From: Hyparrhenia diplandra
Taxonomy: Eukaryota; Streptophyta; Magnoliopsida; Poales; Poaceae
DNA: 64,000 nucleotides
Assembly (NCBI GenBank): GCA_015847255.1
Contig: JADLZK010001299.1
Coordinates: 124,001 to 188,000, forward strand
Reading direction: 5' to 3'
The notes under the pieces: model-generated
The model's database searches: none
What the model was told of the DNA's origin: nothing
The model's input: the letters and a program-made list of their open reading frames with translations, nothing else
Shown: piece by piece, positions 12,171-23,791 of the stretch
How positions within the stretch are numbered: position 1 is the first letter of the stretch
Layout: each line of letters opens with the position of its first letter
Translations under genes and position numbers: made by a program

Positions 12171-12554
12171 ACACTCTCTACTTCTGATCCTTTGTAGATA
12201 GGTGTTTACTCGGTCTACTTCAAATCTCCCCAAATATGTGTTTATATACTCTCTGTCCTTCTAGGCTCCCTATAAATAAGAAACACTTTTTTTGACGGAG
12301 GCAAACCGTAAGCATCACAAGCGTTCAAAAAGACAACAAAAATAAGATGAAAGACTAGGATACAAGTTTTTTACACAACAAGAAGCACTTGGCTAGCCTA
12401 TGGAAATAACGAGGGGTGAGAGAGATAAGATGGCTGGCTTGGGCAACCACTACTCTATTATTTATAAGGCTAAGCTATTTTGCATTCCAAGGCGCCTGGA
12501 TATTTCACTTAAACCACTTAGCCATGGGGGCATAATGGTTCAAGTTTCAAGTTG
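12171..12554. other. Flank of the Sirevirus insertion site
   Basis: Low-information sequence with no gene. It ends in the GGTTC target site used by the copia element. Confidence 0.35.
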
Positions 12555-12559
12555 GGTTC
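12555..12559. repeat. Target site duplication, left copy (GGTTC)
   Basis: GGTTC stands directly before the TGTAGG end of the left LTR and again directly after the right LTR at 25,199-25,203. Five bases is the normal size for copia integration. Confidence 0.75.
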
Positions 12560-13914
12560 TGTAGGATCGATGGAAGCCTAGAGGGGGGGTGAATAGGCTT
12601 AACCCACGATGTCGACTGTTAAAACTTAAGCACACTTGTCGGTACACTACGGGCGCGACCGCTGCATGTAGGAGGGCACTCGCCGCTTGCCGGTATAAAG
12701 GTGACAGAGAGAGAGACGAAACCGAAAAGGAACTTCTCTCGGCCGGTGGGCGCGGACTGCCGCTGGTCACTTCACGTAGGTGACCTCGAGGTGGAACGAG
12801 GGAGCTTGCACTTGCTTGAAGATGATTCTCCTAGGTTCACGCACACAAGTATCTCCTGAGAACACAAGCTATATCCGCGAAACCTTGTCACAAAGTAGAT
12901 CGGGTCGAAGCCCTTTCTCACAAGACAAATATGCAACAAAAGTAAAGGGACAAGGTGACACAAGGATTTAACCCGTGGTTCACCGCGCCACACTGGCCGG
13001 GCTACGTCCACGTTGTTGAGGTTGCCACACAAGGCTTAGCTTGCCCACCGGCTTGCTTTTTCCCTCGTTCACAAGTCTAGGGAGTTAACCCTAGAGATGT
13101 GGGGTAATGTATTCTTTGTAGATCGAGGGTTACAAACCTCCAAGGCTGCCACACGAAGGGGCAAGCTCAAGGCGACGCCTAGCCGTCTAGGAGCAAGCTC
13201 AAGAGTAAAGAACCCTAGGGTTCCGGCCAAACGTGAACCAAATGCTCTTTTGAGTGGGGAAGTCGTAGATCCGGTCTCCAATCGAAGTTTGCATTTGTTT
13301 CCCTCAAGAATCCCGGGTGGGAAGTGAGAGATTGAGTGGGGAGCTCAAGGTGCTTCAATGGAGGTGAGAGAGAGCAAAAGATGGTCTCCTGGCTGTTCTG
13401 GTCGGGAGGAAGAAGAAAGTGAGCGGTGACCGTTGGGGAGGGTAGAATGGGTATTTATACCCCCACGGACCCAACGGTGCGATTAAGTGTTGGCCTTTGC
13501 CCCGCCCGACCACGGCTGACGCTGCGTAGCGTAAGCGTAAATTAACGCCGCACCATTCATTGTGACCTTTGCCCGCGCCGACTGACTGGCGAGGTGTGAA
13601 ACACGGTGATTTCTTTGGTCGGGCTTGGAGTTGTGTGTGGTGTCTGGATTTGATGTTTAGAGCACTTGGTCCACGGATGCCGAGAATCCTATGATCCCTC
13701 TTAATAGTGCGGCATTTCCTAAACTCAAGATTCAAAATATAAAATGATTTAAATGCCTTGATCAGGAAACACCATCATCTAGCTTATTTGGTACCTTTGG
13801 ACCTGTTCACCAACTCCATATTTTACTCCCGCATGTCATCTTCGTAAATCTCATTAGTCCCTAATTCGGTGGTCATCAACGCCAAAACCCACTTAGAGCT
13901 TGATTGCACTTACA
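12560..13914 (-). repeat. 3' LTR (left on the + strand)
   Basis: Begins TGTAGGATC and ends TGCACTTACA on the + strand. It aligns along its whole length with 23,792-25,198. Mismatches and gaps cluster in GC-rich palindromic stretches (12,645-12,780 and 13,480-13,600), while AT-rich parts such as 13,640-13,900 are almost identical. Confidence 0.9.
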
Positions 13915-13930
13915 ATCTCCCCCTTTTTGG
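13915..13930 (-). other. Polypurine tract (PPT)
   Basis: The minus strand reads CCAAAAAGGGGGAGAT directly before the TGTAAG start of the 3' LTR, the expected primer site for plus-strand synthesis and of Sirevirus type. Confidence 0.85.
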
Positions 13931-14679
13931 TGATTGATGACAACCAAATTAAAGCTTACATAAGATGTAAAGTCAAACTTAGATTACGAAGATCAAGGAT
14001 GTAGGAACCTTCCCTAAATATGTGATTGAGTTTTGAATTCTCATGGTTGACTGAAATGTCAATTTCACATATTTAGGTGTTGTGAGACCTCCCCTAAATG
14101 TATAAGTGAGATTTGAATTCTCAATTTTGACATATAAGTCAAGATATACATTTAGAGTGTGCAAGAGACCTTCCCCTACATCCATGGTTTTTGTGGGGTG
14201 CTCGGAGGTGTCGAGAAAATATATCCGTGATGCATATGACAATAGTAATATGATCGAGCACAAAGAGTGTGCATGCATGACTTGATAATGCGGCGGCGCT
14301 GCCGGCGCCGAGTGCTTTTTGCTTGCCGCGCCTATCGGCCGCAAACACCAGACAAAACATCAAACAACCAAAGCATATATGATATGATTAACAAACTAAA
14401 CCCGGAAGAAGATATATAAAAGCGAGTTTAAGCAATCAAGCGACCAAATCAGAAATAACAAGTCATAGGTGGCATTATTACATAAAATAGAGTTTCTCTC
14501 AAACTCACACCTAACAAGCTACTCTCAAAGATCTAAACTCGAAGAAGATGGCTGGCTGCTGCTCCATCCTCGAACCATCTCGGGCGTCGAAAAAGTTTGA
14601 CCCCCTCATTTCTTCTAATTTTCTCCCCTTTGGCGTCAAGCACCAAAAGATCATAGAAAAGAGAAGAAAGAAGCGGGAG

Positions 14680-16230
14680 TCACTCCTCCTTTGGTGTCCT
14701 CAGCCTTTGGAAGGCATGTGTCCTCGTCCTCCTCTCGAGAGATAGTAGCACTAGCTGCGTGGAGCGGCGAGTGGAGCGTCGAATTTGGAATCTGGCTGCG
14801 CAATCGAACCAATCATGTCGGACAAGTCGATCCCGAGCTACGCTAGTGGTGAAAGCTACGGAAGGTCGTTTGTGGTGGCCTAGGGATAGACGGAGGAGGC
14901 GGGAGTCCTTGCTTCTCCACGACACTCTTGAAGGCTGTCTCACCTCCTGCGAAGCTCATAGGTCTGCTGAGATGCATAAGAGCAATGCCCAAAGATAGCC
15001 TTGATCCACTTCCTCATCTTGGATTGGACTTCACTGTGCCTCACGGGCCTAGAGCTAGAGGGCTCCTCCAAGTCCTCTCTGCCGGTGAGGTGCCTCTGGC
15101 GAGGGTCTTGCTCGCCACTAGTCTTCCCACCATCCAAGCCATGGGTCTTCTCTATGTTGTAGGCCGTGTGGAAGCAATCCTTGGGATAGATGTTCCCGAA
15201 ACCCTCTCAATCATGAACATGATGTAGGGAGCATATGGCGATTCCTCCTAGCATCGTCCAAGGCATTTGCTAATTTGTCTCCAAATGAACTTTCCAACAT
15301 TGAAAGTTTCATCATTCTGAAATGAGCAAGCACATTCCTAGCATAGCCATTCACATCGGGAGGCTGCCCCATCCTTGGGATCAATGGTACACACTGCGAG
15401 AGGTTGTTCATCACATAGAAGAAGTCCTTCAACCCCTTCCTCTTGCCAAGCAATCCACGATCGACCCGGCAATTCTGATGGCCTTGGCTTCAATAGGGTC
15501 TATCTCATGTATGCGGTGTACTCCCGTGATCAGCCCCAAAGCCAAGTATCGGCGAGAATGTGACAAAGTCCACTCTGTAGTGCCTCTGTCGGTCATCCGA
15601 GTGGATAGTATCGAGAAGGCTGTCGGTAGTAGGTGGCATGAAACCGACTAAGGATCTCTTCATTCCAATCATCATGGGAATGACATGATGTCTGTCGGCT
15701 CAAACTTCTCACATGCTTCTATGGCCTCATCAAATGCATCCTCCTCTCTATCTCTCATCCTCTCAAAATCAATATAATGCATGGTTGTGATCTTGCTCTT
15801 GGTGGAGTGGAGGAGAAGCGTCGGGAATAGAAATTGGAGTGAAATGCTGCCCAAAACCTCTCATCAATCCCCTCAATGCGCTCATGCATAGACATTGTAA
15901 GCTCTAGCATCTGCTACTTCTCTTTGCTTCTTGAAGTAGCTCACTTTGGGATAGGAGGATCATTGGCAGGGGCTGTCATCTCAAACACACCCTCAACTGC
16001 TTTGCATGTAGTGTTGTTATCAAACACTAAGGGGTGATGCGGGTGCCTTGTTCACCTTGGGTACAATGGTGTACCCATCTGGCTTCTTCTTTGCTCCTCG
16101 GTGAGCTTTCGGTTTGTTCCCCTCTTCTTTGCCACCTTACTGTTCAGTACTTTCTCCCTCGCCTCTCTTCTCCCACAACTTTGACCCTCATCTTTCTCTT
16201 GCCATGGGGATCACCTCCAAGGTCCATCTA
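14680..16230 (-). pseudogene. Env-like (third ORF) remnant of the Sirevirus
   Basis: Several frames together resemble the extra ORF found downstream of pol in Sireviruses, whose function is unknown despite the name. Visible pieces, N- to C-terminal: a possible start at 16,227 (MDLGGDPHGKRKMRVKVV); 15,672-15,854 (EAIEACEKFEPTDIMSFP); 15,211-15,453 (LLGKRKGLKDFFYVMNNL-like and DVNGYARNVLAHFRMM); and 14,940-15,137 (SKMRKWIKAIFGHCSYA), a short conserved C-terminal patch. At least four frame changes separate them. I see no signal peptide or transmembrane segment. The match is from recalled family appearance. Confidence 0.65.
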
Positions 16231-16875
16231 TGTAAGATTTAGAGTTTGATCGAAGCTGTCAAGAATAGGAAGTGGAATGACCAAATCTATGCGGTGGAAA
16301 GGTTAGAAAAATGAATTTTGATGATTTTGAGCAAGGCTGTCGGGATCGAGAACACAGGCTCCGCGGCGGTGCCGCGCGAGGAGGCACGGCAGCTGCCGCG
16401 CATGCGGCGACCTTTGCCGTGTCATGCCTGTGCTGCTTCTTTGCTCCCCCTTGCTCAAATATCATCTAAATTCATTTTAATAAACTTTCTAATGCATCTA
16501 TTTAGCTCAAGTCACTTAACTATCCCAATTTCGGATACAAATTCGAAAGGTGTGAGAAATACCATGGATTGACATTTAGTATGAACTAAAGTGAAAACTT
16601 CTTTGATATATGGATTTAATGAATTTCCCACTTTGTTTAAGTGGATGATTTGAGGATATTCTTGATTGAATCGGTTAAGAAGCTGTCAAAAGTTCTATTT
16701 AGGGACGGCCGTGCCGTGCCCTCCCCTAAATCGTCCAAGTAATCAAAGCACGAAATCCATCAATTCCATTCAACCAAACCACTCTCCTAGAGTTCATACA
16801 TCATTAATCAACACATATCCATGAAAAATTTCCACACATTGCATAGATCGGGCAAGAACTTTGAGGCTAGGGTTA
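16231..16875 (-). other. Spacer or possible intron between GC-rich leader and env-like ORF
   Basis: AT-rich stretch between an apparent splice donor (minus strand GAG|GTAACC at 16,882/16,881) and a possible acceptor (minus CGCATAG at about 16,287). It contains a palindrome-rich island at 16,345-16,440. No coding signal. Confidence 0.35.
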
Positions 16876-17300
16876 GGTTACCTCGTTGATTGGAGAGGAA
16901 AGAAAGAAGGCGCTCGGAGGAGAGGGAGCGGGGGGCGGCGAGGGGCGAGGAAGATGGCGGCGGCGGCGGCGCACGGCACTTGGGGCTTGGCGGCCGGCCC
17001 GAGGCGGCGGCAGGGCGCGGCGGGCGGGCGGCGGCGCTCTTCCTCACGCCTTCGAAAGAAGAAGTGGGCGCGTGGGGAGGAAGTCGGGCGGAGGAGAGGA
17101 GAAACCGGTTGGGCGGGGGTAGAAAAGGAAAGAAGAAAGATTTGGCCCAAAAGCGGTTCGGACAGAGGCGGTCGGGCAACCCTAGGCGGCTTTGCTTTGC
17201 CGCTGGCGCTAGGACGCGGCGTCTTGCGTGCGGCTGTTGCCTTGCCCGCGAGGACCTGCGGCATTGCCGCACCGACTCTTGTCTGCTTATATATTGCCAC
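16876..17300 (-). promoter_or_regulatory. GC-rich leader with TATA box inside the Sirevirus 3' region
   Basis: On the minus strand AATATATAAGC (17,285-17,295) precedes a strongly GC-rich block with an open frame (16,878-17,351, Pro/Ala/Arg-rich, no domain) that ends at the putative donor GAG|GTAACC. This resembles a plant promoter, 5' leader and first exon, placed to express the env-like ORF separately. It may be a native Sirevirus feature or captured host DNA. Confidence 0.4.
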
Positions 17301-17495
17301 TTTTGACTTATTTCTCCTCAAATTTGATCCACGAGAGACACCAAAATTCATTGCGGGGACAGATCATCAATCTGAGAACTATGGCATTGAATTTCGGATT
17401 AGAATTTGAAAACATTTGAAACACAATATGAAAGATTTCACAAACTTTTCCTATGTCGATCTAGTGTCTCAAGCAGTTGCATGTGTCTTTGGAAT

Positions 17496-17888
17496 TCAAA
17501 TCAAGTTACGAGAATCGAGAATGTTTAGCTCACTACGCAAAGCACAAAACCTTGACTCATCGAGAGGCTTGGTGAAGATATCGGCTAGTTGCTTTTCGGT
17601 GCTCACATGGCGAATTGCGATATCTCCTTTGAGTTCGTGGTCTCTCAAGAAGTGATGACGGATGTCTATGTGTTTTGTTCTAGAGTGTGCTACCGGGTTA
17701 TTTTTTGCGAGTTTGATGGCACTCTCGTTGTCACAAAGAAGAGGTATCTTTGTGAAATGACATCCGTAATCTTTTAAGGTTTGCTTCATCCAAAGTAGTT
17801 GAGCACAACATGCGCCGCATTTTGCAACATACTCGGCCTCGGCGGTGGAAAGGGCTACACAATTTTGCTTCTTAGAGCTCCAAGACAC
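17496..17888 (-). pseudogene. Copia RNase H domain
   Basis: Open over 130 codons. It shows SWSSKKQNCVALSTAEAEYVA near the start, DNESAIKLAKNP-type and SRTKHIDIRHHFLRD motifs and the C-terminal HVSTEKQLADIFTKPL, all standard for copia RNase H, which degrades the RNA strand of the RNA-DNA hybrid. It is continuous within the domain but out of frame with the upstream RT part. Confidence 0.9.
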
Positions 17889-19060
17889 TAAGGACCGTCC
17901 AAGGAATTGACATGTCCCGAAGTGCTTTTTCTATCTACTTTGCAACCGGCATAGTCGAGGAATCGAATAGCCAAGTAGATTGAACTTGGAACCCTTGGGA
18001 TACCACAAGCCAAGGTTAGGAGTGTGTACTAAGTATCTCAAGATTCTCTTAACTTGACCACATAGTGACATTCCTTTGGATTAGCTTGAAAACGAGCACA
18101 CATACACACACTAAGCATTATGTGTCGGCCTAGATGCACAAAGGTAAAGTAGGGATCAATCATGGGCGATATACCTTCATGTCCACGGCTGAACCCTCCT
18201 CATCAAGATCAAGATGTCCATTGCTTGGCATTGGTGTTTTGATAGGCTTGGCCTTCACCATGTCAAACTTCTTTAGCATATCGTGGGTGTACTTTGTTTG
18301 GCTAATGAATGTCCCTTCCTCCATTTGCTTGACTTGAAACCCGAGGAAGTACTTGACTCACCCATCATGGACATCTCAAATCTCTTGGTCATTGTCCTAC
18401 TAAATTGCTCAACATACACATTGTTAGTACTACCAAATATTATGTCATCGACATATATTTGGCATACAAATAAATCATTGCTAACTTTGTGAGTGAAGAG
18501 AGTAGGGTCGGCTTTGCCTATCTCAAAGCCTTGTTTGAGCAAGAATTCCTTAAGGCATTCATACCATGCTCTAGGTGCTTGCTTAAGCCCATAGGCGCCT
18601 TATGGAGCTTGTAGGCGCGTGGTTGGGAAACTTGGGGTCTTCAAAACCGGGTGGTTGCTCAACATATACTTCCTCTTGTAGTGGACCATTGAGGAATGCA
18701 CTTTTGACATCCATTTGGTACGGCTTGAAGTCATGATGGGCAGCGAAGGCTAGAAGAATGCGAATTGCTTCTAGTCTTGCCACGGTGCATAGGTTTCATC
18801 AAAGTCCAAGCCCTCTACTTGAGTGAAGCCTTGAGCCACCAATCTTGCCTTGTTTCTTGTCACCAACCCATCTTCATCTTGCTTGTTGCGGAAGACCCAC
18901 TTGGTACCAATGATGTTAGTCTTGGGTCTTTCCACCAACTCCCAAACTTCATTTCTCTTGAAGTTGTTGAGCTCTTCTTGCATGGCCAACACCCAATCCG
19001 GATCCTTGAGAGCATCATCTACTTTTCTGCGGTTCCAAAGAAGAAACAAGCGAGAAATGT
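17889..19060 (-). pseudogene. Copia reverse transcriptase domain (frameshifted)
   Basis: The N-terminal part (18,771-19,049) has WVFRNKQDEDGLVTRNKARL and AQGFTQVEGLDFDETYAP; 18,583-18,783 has FKPYQMDVKSAFLNGPL and EEVYVEQPPGFED; 18,273-18,542 carries the catalytic YVDDIIFGS. Breaks: one G missing in the CCGGTGG-type context near 18,782, and small gains and losses near 18,600-18,620 and 18,340. Downstream (17,889-18,270) degraded pieces of the connection region remain. Confidence 0.9.
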
Positions 19061-19240
19061 TGGCGTAAAGCGGCTAAATGAGATCAGTGGTCACTCCCTT
19101 TCGAAGACTCCCAAGGATGTTGTCAGCGGGATGATCCCGTTGAACCGTTTAATCGTAGTCGTGGGTGATCAACGCCTTGACTTGTTCTTCTTGATCTTCA
19201 TCATATTCATCATTAGCTTCAAGTATTGGTGCAAGATCAA
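19061..19240 (-). other. Spacer between integrase and RT coding regions
   Basis: Acidic, low-complexity linker region typical between these domains (minus-strand reading rich in D, E, N). It flanks a GC-rich palindromic insertion near 19,285-19,310. Confidence 0.4.
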
Positions 19241-20600
19241 GTGGTTGAATGGGTGATGTAGGTGGATCGATTCTTTGCCGAGGTAGGTGGCGCGGCAGCG
19301 CCGTAGCGTTTGTCTCTTTTGCTTCTTGCTATTTGGCACTCCGGCCGGTGTGTCTTTGCACTTGGTCTTTGAGTGCGTCGGCGGAATCTTGTGCGGCAAC
19401 AAGCTGGTGGATCCTCCTCTTCATTTGCTTGATCTTCTTGAGGCCTTATGTCACCAATAGCTAGTTGCTTGATTGCCTCACAAGGTGGATCCTCCTTTCC
19501 TACAACACTTTGATCAACTTGCTCTACTTGAGAGCCGTTAGATTCATCAAATGTCACATCTATAGTGATTTCAACCCTACCCAAGGTTTGATTGAAAACA
19601 CGATAGGCATGCTCATTTGATCCGTAACCAAGAAGAAAACCTTCATCAACTTTAGGTGCAAACTTAGAGGTTCGGGGCCTTTTGTTCAAAATGAAACACT
19701 TGCACCCAAACACCTAAAGTATGACACCTTTGGCTTGTTACGGTTAAGAGTTCATATGAAGTCTTCTTGAGTTTCTTGTGTAGATAGAGGCGGTTGATGG
19801 CATGACAAGCGGTGTTGATAGCCGCACCAAAAGATGTCGAAGTCTTGTACTCATCAAGCATTGTCCTTGCCATCTCTATGAGTGTACGGTTCTTCCTCTC
19901 TACTACACCATTTTGTTGAGGGGTATATGCGGTGAGAATTCATGCTTGATGCCCTCTTCATCAAGATACTCTTCTACTTGGGTGTTCTTGAATTCGGTCC
20001 CATTGTCACTTCTTATTCTCTTGACGGGTAGATCAAATTCTCTTTGTGCCCTCTTGATGAATGTCTTCACCTTCTCTTGTACGGCACTTATCAAAGACAA
20101 AGAAAACCCAAGTGAAGCGGGAATAATCATCAACAATAACAAGTCCATATTTGTTACCCCGATGCTAAGGTAGGCCACCGGTCCAAAGAGATCCATGTGT
20201 ATCAACTCCAAGGGTTGAGTAGTGGTCATCAAGCTCTTTGGTGGGTGAGGTGCACCTACTTGCTTTTTCGGCAGCACGGTCCACATATCTGTCTTTGTCA
20301 AAGTCAATGTTTGTTAGTCCAATGATGTGGTTGTCTTTCTGCGGTTTGGCCAAGTTCCTCATGCCAACATGTGCTAGACGGCGATGCCATAACCAGCCCA
20401 TGCTAGATTTTGCCATTAGGCGGTATCAAGCTTAGCCTCACTTTTGTTGAAATCAACTAAGTAAAGCTTATTCTTGAGTTTTCTGTAAAGACAACGAGAG
20501 GAATCCTTCTGCGAAAGACTTCCACACCAACATCCGTAAAGAGACAATTGTAGCCTTTCTCACACAATTGTGAGGCCGACAACAAGTTGTATCCCAAGCG
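19237..20600 (-). pseudogene. Copia integrase with GAG-pre-integrase domain (frameshifted)
   Basis: 20,165-20,416 carries the zinc-finger entry WLWHRRLAHVGMRNL. 19,903-20,307 carries LELIHMDLFGP (first catalytic Asp), KRIRSDNGTEFKN (second Asp) and the segment with the catalytic Glu (EEYLDEEGIKHEF). 19,664-19,873 has ARTMLDEYKTS and the NTACHAINRLYLHK region. 19,237-19,713 has VFGCKCFILNKRPRTSKF and the GFLLGYGSNEHAYRVFN end. Frames change at least four times. Integrase inserts the cDNA into host DNA; this copy cannot encode it as read. Confidence 0.9.
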
Positions 20601-20830
20601 AATCAACATGCAATACATCTGAAATATTATGCTCGGTTGTGATAGCAAGCGTTACCAAGACCGATCACACTTCTCACATCATCATTTCCAAACCTTATGT
20701 TGTTCCTATCGTCATTGGTTTGGGAATATGATGAGAACATACTCCTTTCTCCGGTCATATGATTTGTGCGACCCATTTGTCAAACACCCAACTTGACCCA
20801 GGAGGGTATGCACTGCAAAAGCAAGTTTAG
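20601..20830 (-). pseudogene. Copia protease region (disrupted active site)
   Basis: The minus strand around 20,780-20,690 holds the expected aspartic-protease entry (SWVFD, then a stretch readable as CTNHMT in another frame), but the DSG-type site is disturbed by a base gain, and further frame breaks follow before the NISDVLHV-like motif. Located between gag and integrase, as in copia. Confidence 0.7.
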
Positions 20831-21420
20831 TTCACAAGTTTAGGTCCCCAATATTCTTGGGACCTTTTACCTTTGTCACAAGAACTTTGGGAACCCATAT
20901 AGAGGTGTTGCTATAAAGCTTCTTTTCCTTTGCCCAAGTACTTTGCAAACACCTCCCCCCTTCTTTGTTTGCCTTCACTTCAAAGCAAGGATTGGAGTTC
21001 AACTTGCTTGCTTTAGCCTTCCATTGATAGGAGTGGCCCTTAGGAATAGCCGGACAAGATTTTTTCGACTTACGGACCTTCTTCACGGGCTTTTGGACCA
21101 TCTTCTTGGGTCTATTACGGTAGCGGCGGTGTAGGTGACCTTCCCTTTTCTTGGGGGCGCTGCACTTTGCCGCGGAGTCCCCAGCGACACCTTTGCCGCG
21201 TGTGGCGTCGGTGCAGCTTCGGTTTGGCTTGTGTCGGCGCTGCACGTGCGGTCTCTCTGTACCTCTTGTGCCTTTGCTCAAGAATTTGACACATTCAACA
21301 CCATTGATCATCTTTTCGACCATTGGTTTTGTTTCCATGCTTGTGTCCAAGTCCATCCTTGATTCTTGGATTTCTCCCATCAATGTAGTTGGGCTTCTTT
21401 GGAGCCACAACCTTGTTGCT
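20831..21420 (-). pseudogene. Gag-protease linker of the Sirevirus
   Basis: A basic, Lys-rich open frame (20,832-21,410) ending in IWVPKVLVTKVKGPKNI. Its middle (minus of 21,120-21,260) is interrupted by GC-rich palindromic sequence that adds non-family residues. No enzymatic motif. Confidence 0.6.
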
Positions 21421-23700
21421 CACTTTGTTGCTTTGCTATTTTCACCTTCTTTTCTCACCATAGCCGTGAGCCTAGTGATCTCTTTCTCCATTGCTTTCAT
21501 GTTGGCAAGGTTAGTGGTATAAACATTCATATCAACATTATAGCATTTACCACAACCTTGACTAGTGGAGGGGTAGAAGTATCCTTTGTGGTTGAGAGAT
21601 GTGAGTTGCTCTCCCAAAGAAGGCTATATTGAGCTTCAAGCTCTTTGTGCTTGTTTTGCAAGTCACAATACTTCCCATTTAGGGCAACCATAGCTTTCTT
21701 TGTGAGAGCATGGTCTCCTTGCTCATTAGCTAGGCTCTTTTGCAAGGCGACCACCTCACTCCTCTCAGCTACAAGAGCATCCTTGTTGTCAACATAGAGT
21801 TTTTCAAGTCTATCCAATTGACTATCTCTAGTTGCCAACTCCGCTTGGGTACTTTCTAAATCCGCCATTAGTTGAGCAAGAAAGCTTCTAGTTTTGGGAT
21901 CTAGGTTCTTGGTGAGTCTAACATATTCTTCATCATCACTAGATTCATCTTCACTAGAGCTTTCACTAAGATCACTAGATTCATCACTAAAGAGGGAGAG
22001 GGTTTGGATTTAGTTTTTACCTTCTCATGCTTGGCCATGAGACAAACATGAGTGGAGTCAAGGTCCTCATCCTCATCATCGGACATGTTGTTGAAGAGCT
22101 TGGGTGTAGAGGTTTCTTGCATGGCAAATGTTGCAATGTGAATCTCCTCTTCACTTGTCTCTTTGGTTGAGTCCCACTCATGACCGATGTGAGCTTCACC
22201 CATGTTCCTTCCCCTTCTCTTGTAGTCTTGCTTCTTATCTTTGCCATTGTCCTTCTTGTATTTGTTGTTCTTGTTCTCATGTGGACAATCGGCAACAAAG
22301 TATTCGGTCTTTGCCACAATTGAAGCAAGTTCTCTTTTTCTTGTTTGGGAATCTTCGTTTGCACCATTTTGTAGCCATTTGCCTTCATCCCCTTCCCATA
22401 CTTCTTCATGAATAGGGCCATATCATCAATCTTCTCGTAATCAGCCCCATCATCTTCATCATCACTTGAGGAAGAGATTTCATCAATATTTTCTTGCATC
22501 TTCTTCACTTCCTTGTCTTGACTTATGGATGCTTGCTTGCTGCCTTTTGTCTTGTGTGATGAGCATGACTTGCTTGTCTTGGATGCCTTTAGAGCAACAT
22601 CCTTGATCTTGATGCCCTCAAGCTTGGCTTGCAACTCACCAAGCTTCTTTCTCTCATTTGCTTCTTCCATTTGCATATCATGAGTGATCAACCTTCCAAG
22701 CACATCATTGGGTGTAAAGTGCTCAAACTTCTTCTTGTCTCTAATCAAGGTTACCACGGTGGGATTCCTAGGTGTGTAGGCCTCTAGCATAACCTTGACA
22801 ACCGTGTGGTCATCAAGATCCTCATCTCCAAATCCTCTAATCTTGCCAACTAGGACCATCAACCTATCAAACATTTCTTGTGCACCCTCACCATCAATGA
22901 TCACAAACCGATTGAGCTTTGCCTTCAACATGTCAATCTTTGCTTTTCTCACTTTGTCAACACCTTCATGTGCAAGCACCAAGGTGTCCCAAATCTTCTT
23001 TGCAATGTTGACATTCATCACCCTATTGTACTCATTTCCTTCTAGAGCACTTAGAAGTATGCTTGTAGCTTGACCATTGATGTGGGCGCGGCTAGCTCTT
23101 CATTTGTTGGCGCCTTTTGGTTTCACGGTGGTTGAAATCCACTACACACAACTTCCCAAAGACCGGGGTGAAGTGCTTCAAGGTAAGCCCTCATCAAGTG
23201 TTTCCATTTGGCATAGTTGGTCCCATCAAATTTGGGCAACTTCCCCACGGGAACATTGATGTATGACTTCTTGTCGCGGTTAGTCAAATAAGAAGAGTAA
23301 TTGAAAGAGATGGCGGCAAACTTGTTGTTGTTGACGCTGCCCTCCTCCTTCTTGCTTTCCTTCTTCTTCTTCTTGTTGTAGGAGACATCGTCATCTCCAT
23401 CTTGAACTACTTGATAGCTCACTTGACTCGCTTCTTCTTCTTGTCTTTGCTTTTCCCTAGCTGCCCTTCTAGCAGCCCTTGCCTCCACGAATCATCTTTC
23501 TTTGCTCTTTTCTTTGGAGCTTCTCGGCGAGCTTCAAGCTAGCTTGCTCTTCTAGCTTCTTCCTTTCTCGCTCTTGTCTTTTTGCATTTCGCCGTGCTTG
23601 TCTAGCGGCCTTTCTCTCGGGATCGGTAGCGTCACCCTTGATGGTGCTCGCTGGCGTACAAGAGAAAAGCTTCGGCTGCTGCTAGGCTCTAGCTCCTCGG
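21421..23700 (-). pseudogene. Copia gag (UBN2-type) with coiled-coil extension, frameshifted
   Basis: Capsid-type polyprotein. 23,123-23,488 has a charged N-terminus (EAR/KKKK-rich) and KLPKFDGTNYAKWKHLMRAY, the entry of the UBN2 gag domain. 22,017-23,021 continues it (IWDTLVLAHEGVDKVRKAK, then VKVMLEAYTPRNPTVVTLIR). The CCHC zinc knuckle near 22,320 is split by a frameshift and its His position reads Tyr (CFNCGK, then TEYFVADCP). 21,901-22,317 is an acidic tail, and 21,527-21,868 is a predicted coiled coil (many E/L/K heptads). The long coiled-coil tail is typical of Sirevirus gag. The start codon is uncertain because the N-terminus is broken near 23,490. Confidence 0.88.
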
Positions 23701-23778
23701 CGGCGGTGGACTTGCCTCCTTTGTTCGATCCCTCGGTGCCTCCATACTTCAGCGGTGAAGCGTATCACAAGTATCCTA

Positions 23779-23790
23779 GCTCGATACCAC
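23779..23790 (-). other. Primer binding site (initiator Met-tRNA type)
   Basis: Immediately inside the 5' LTR the minus strand reads GTGGTATCGAGC, close to the usual copia PBS TGGTATCAGAGC but one base short. Confidence 0.75.
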
Positions 23791-23791
23791 T

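Noticed and set aside
16861..17409. Plus-strand ORFs of up to 182 codons in the GC-rich Sirevirus block
   Set aside because: Arg/Gly/Ala-rich readings in all frames at once reflect composition; the promoter-like signals are on the minus strand.
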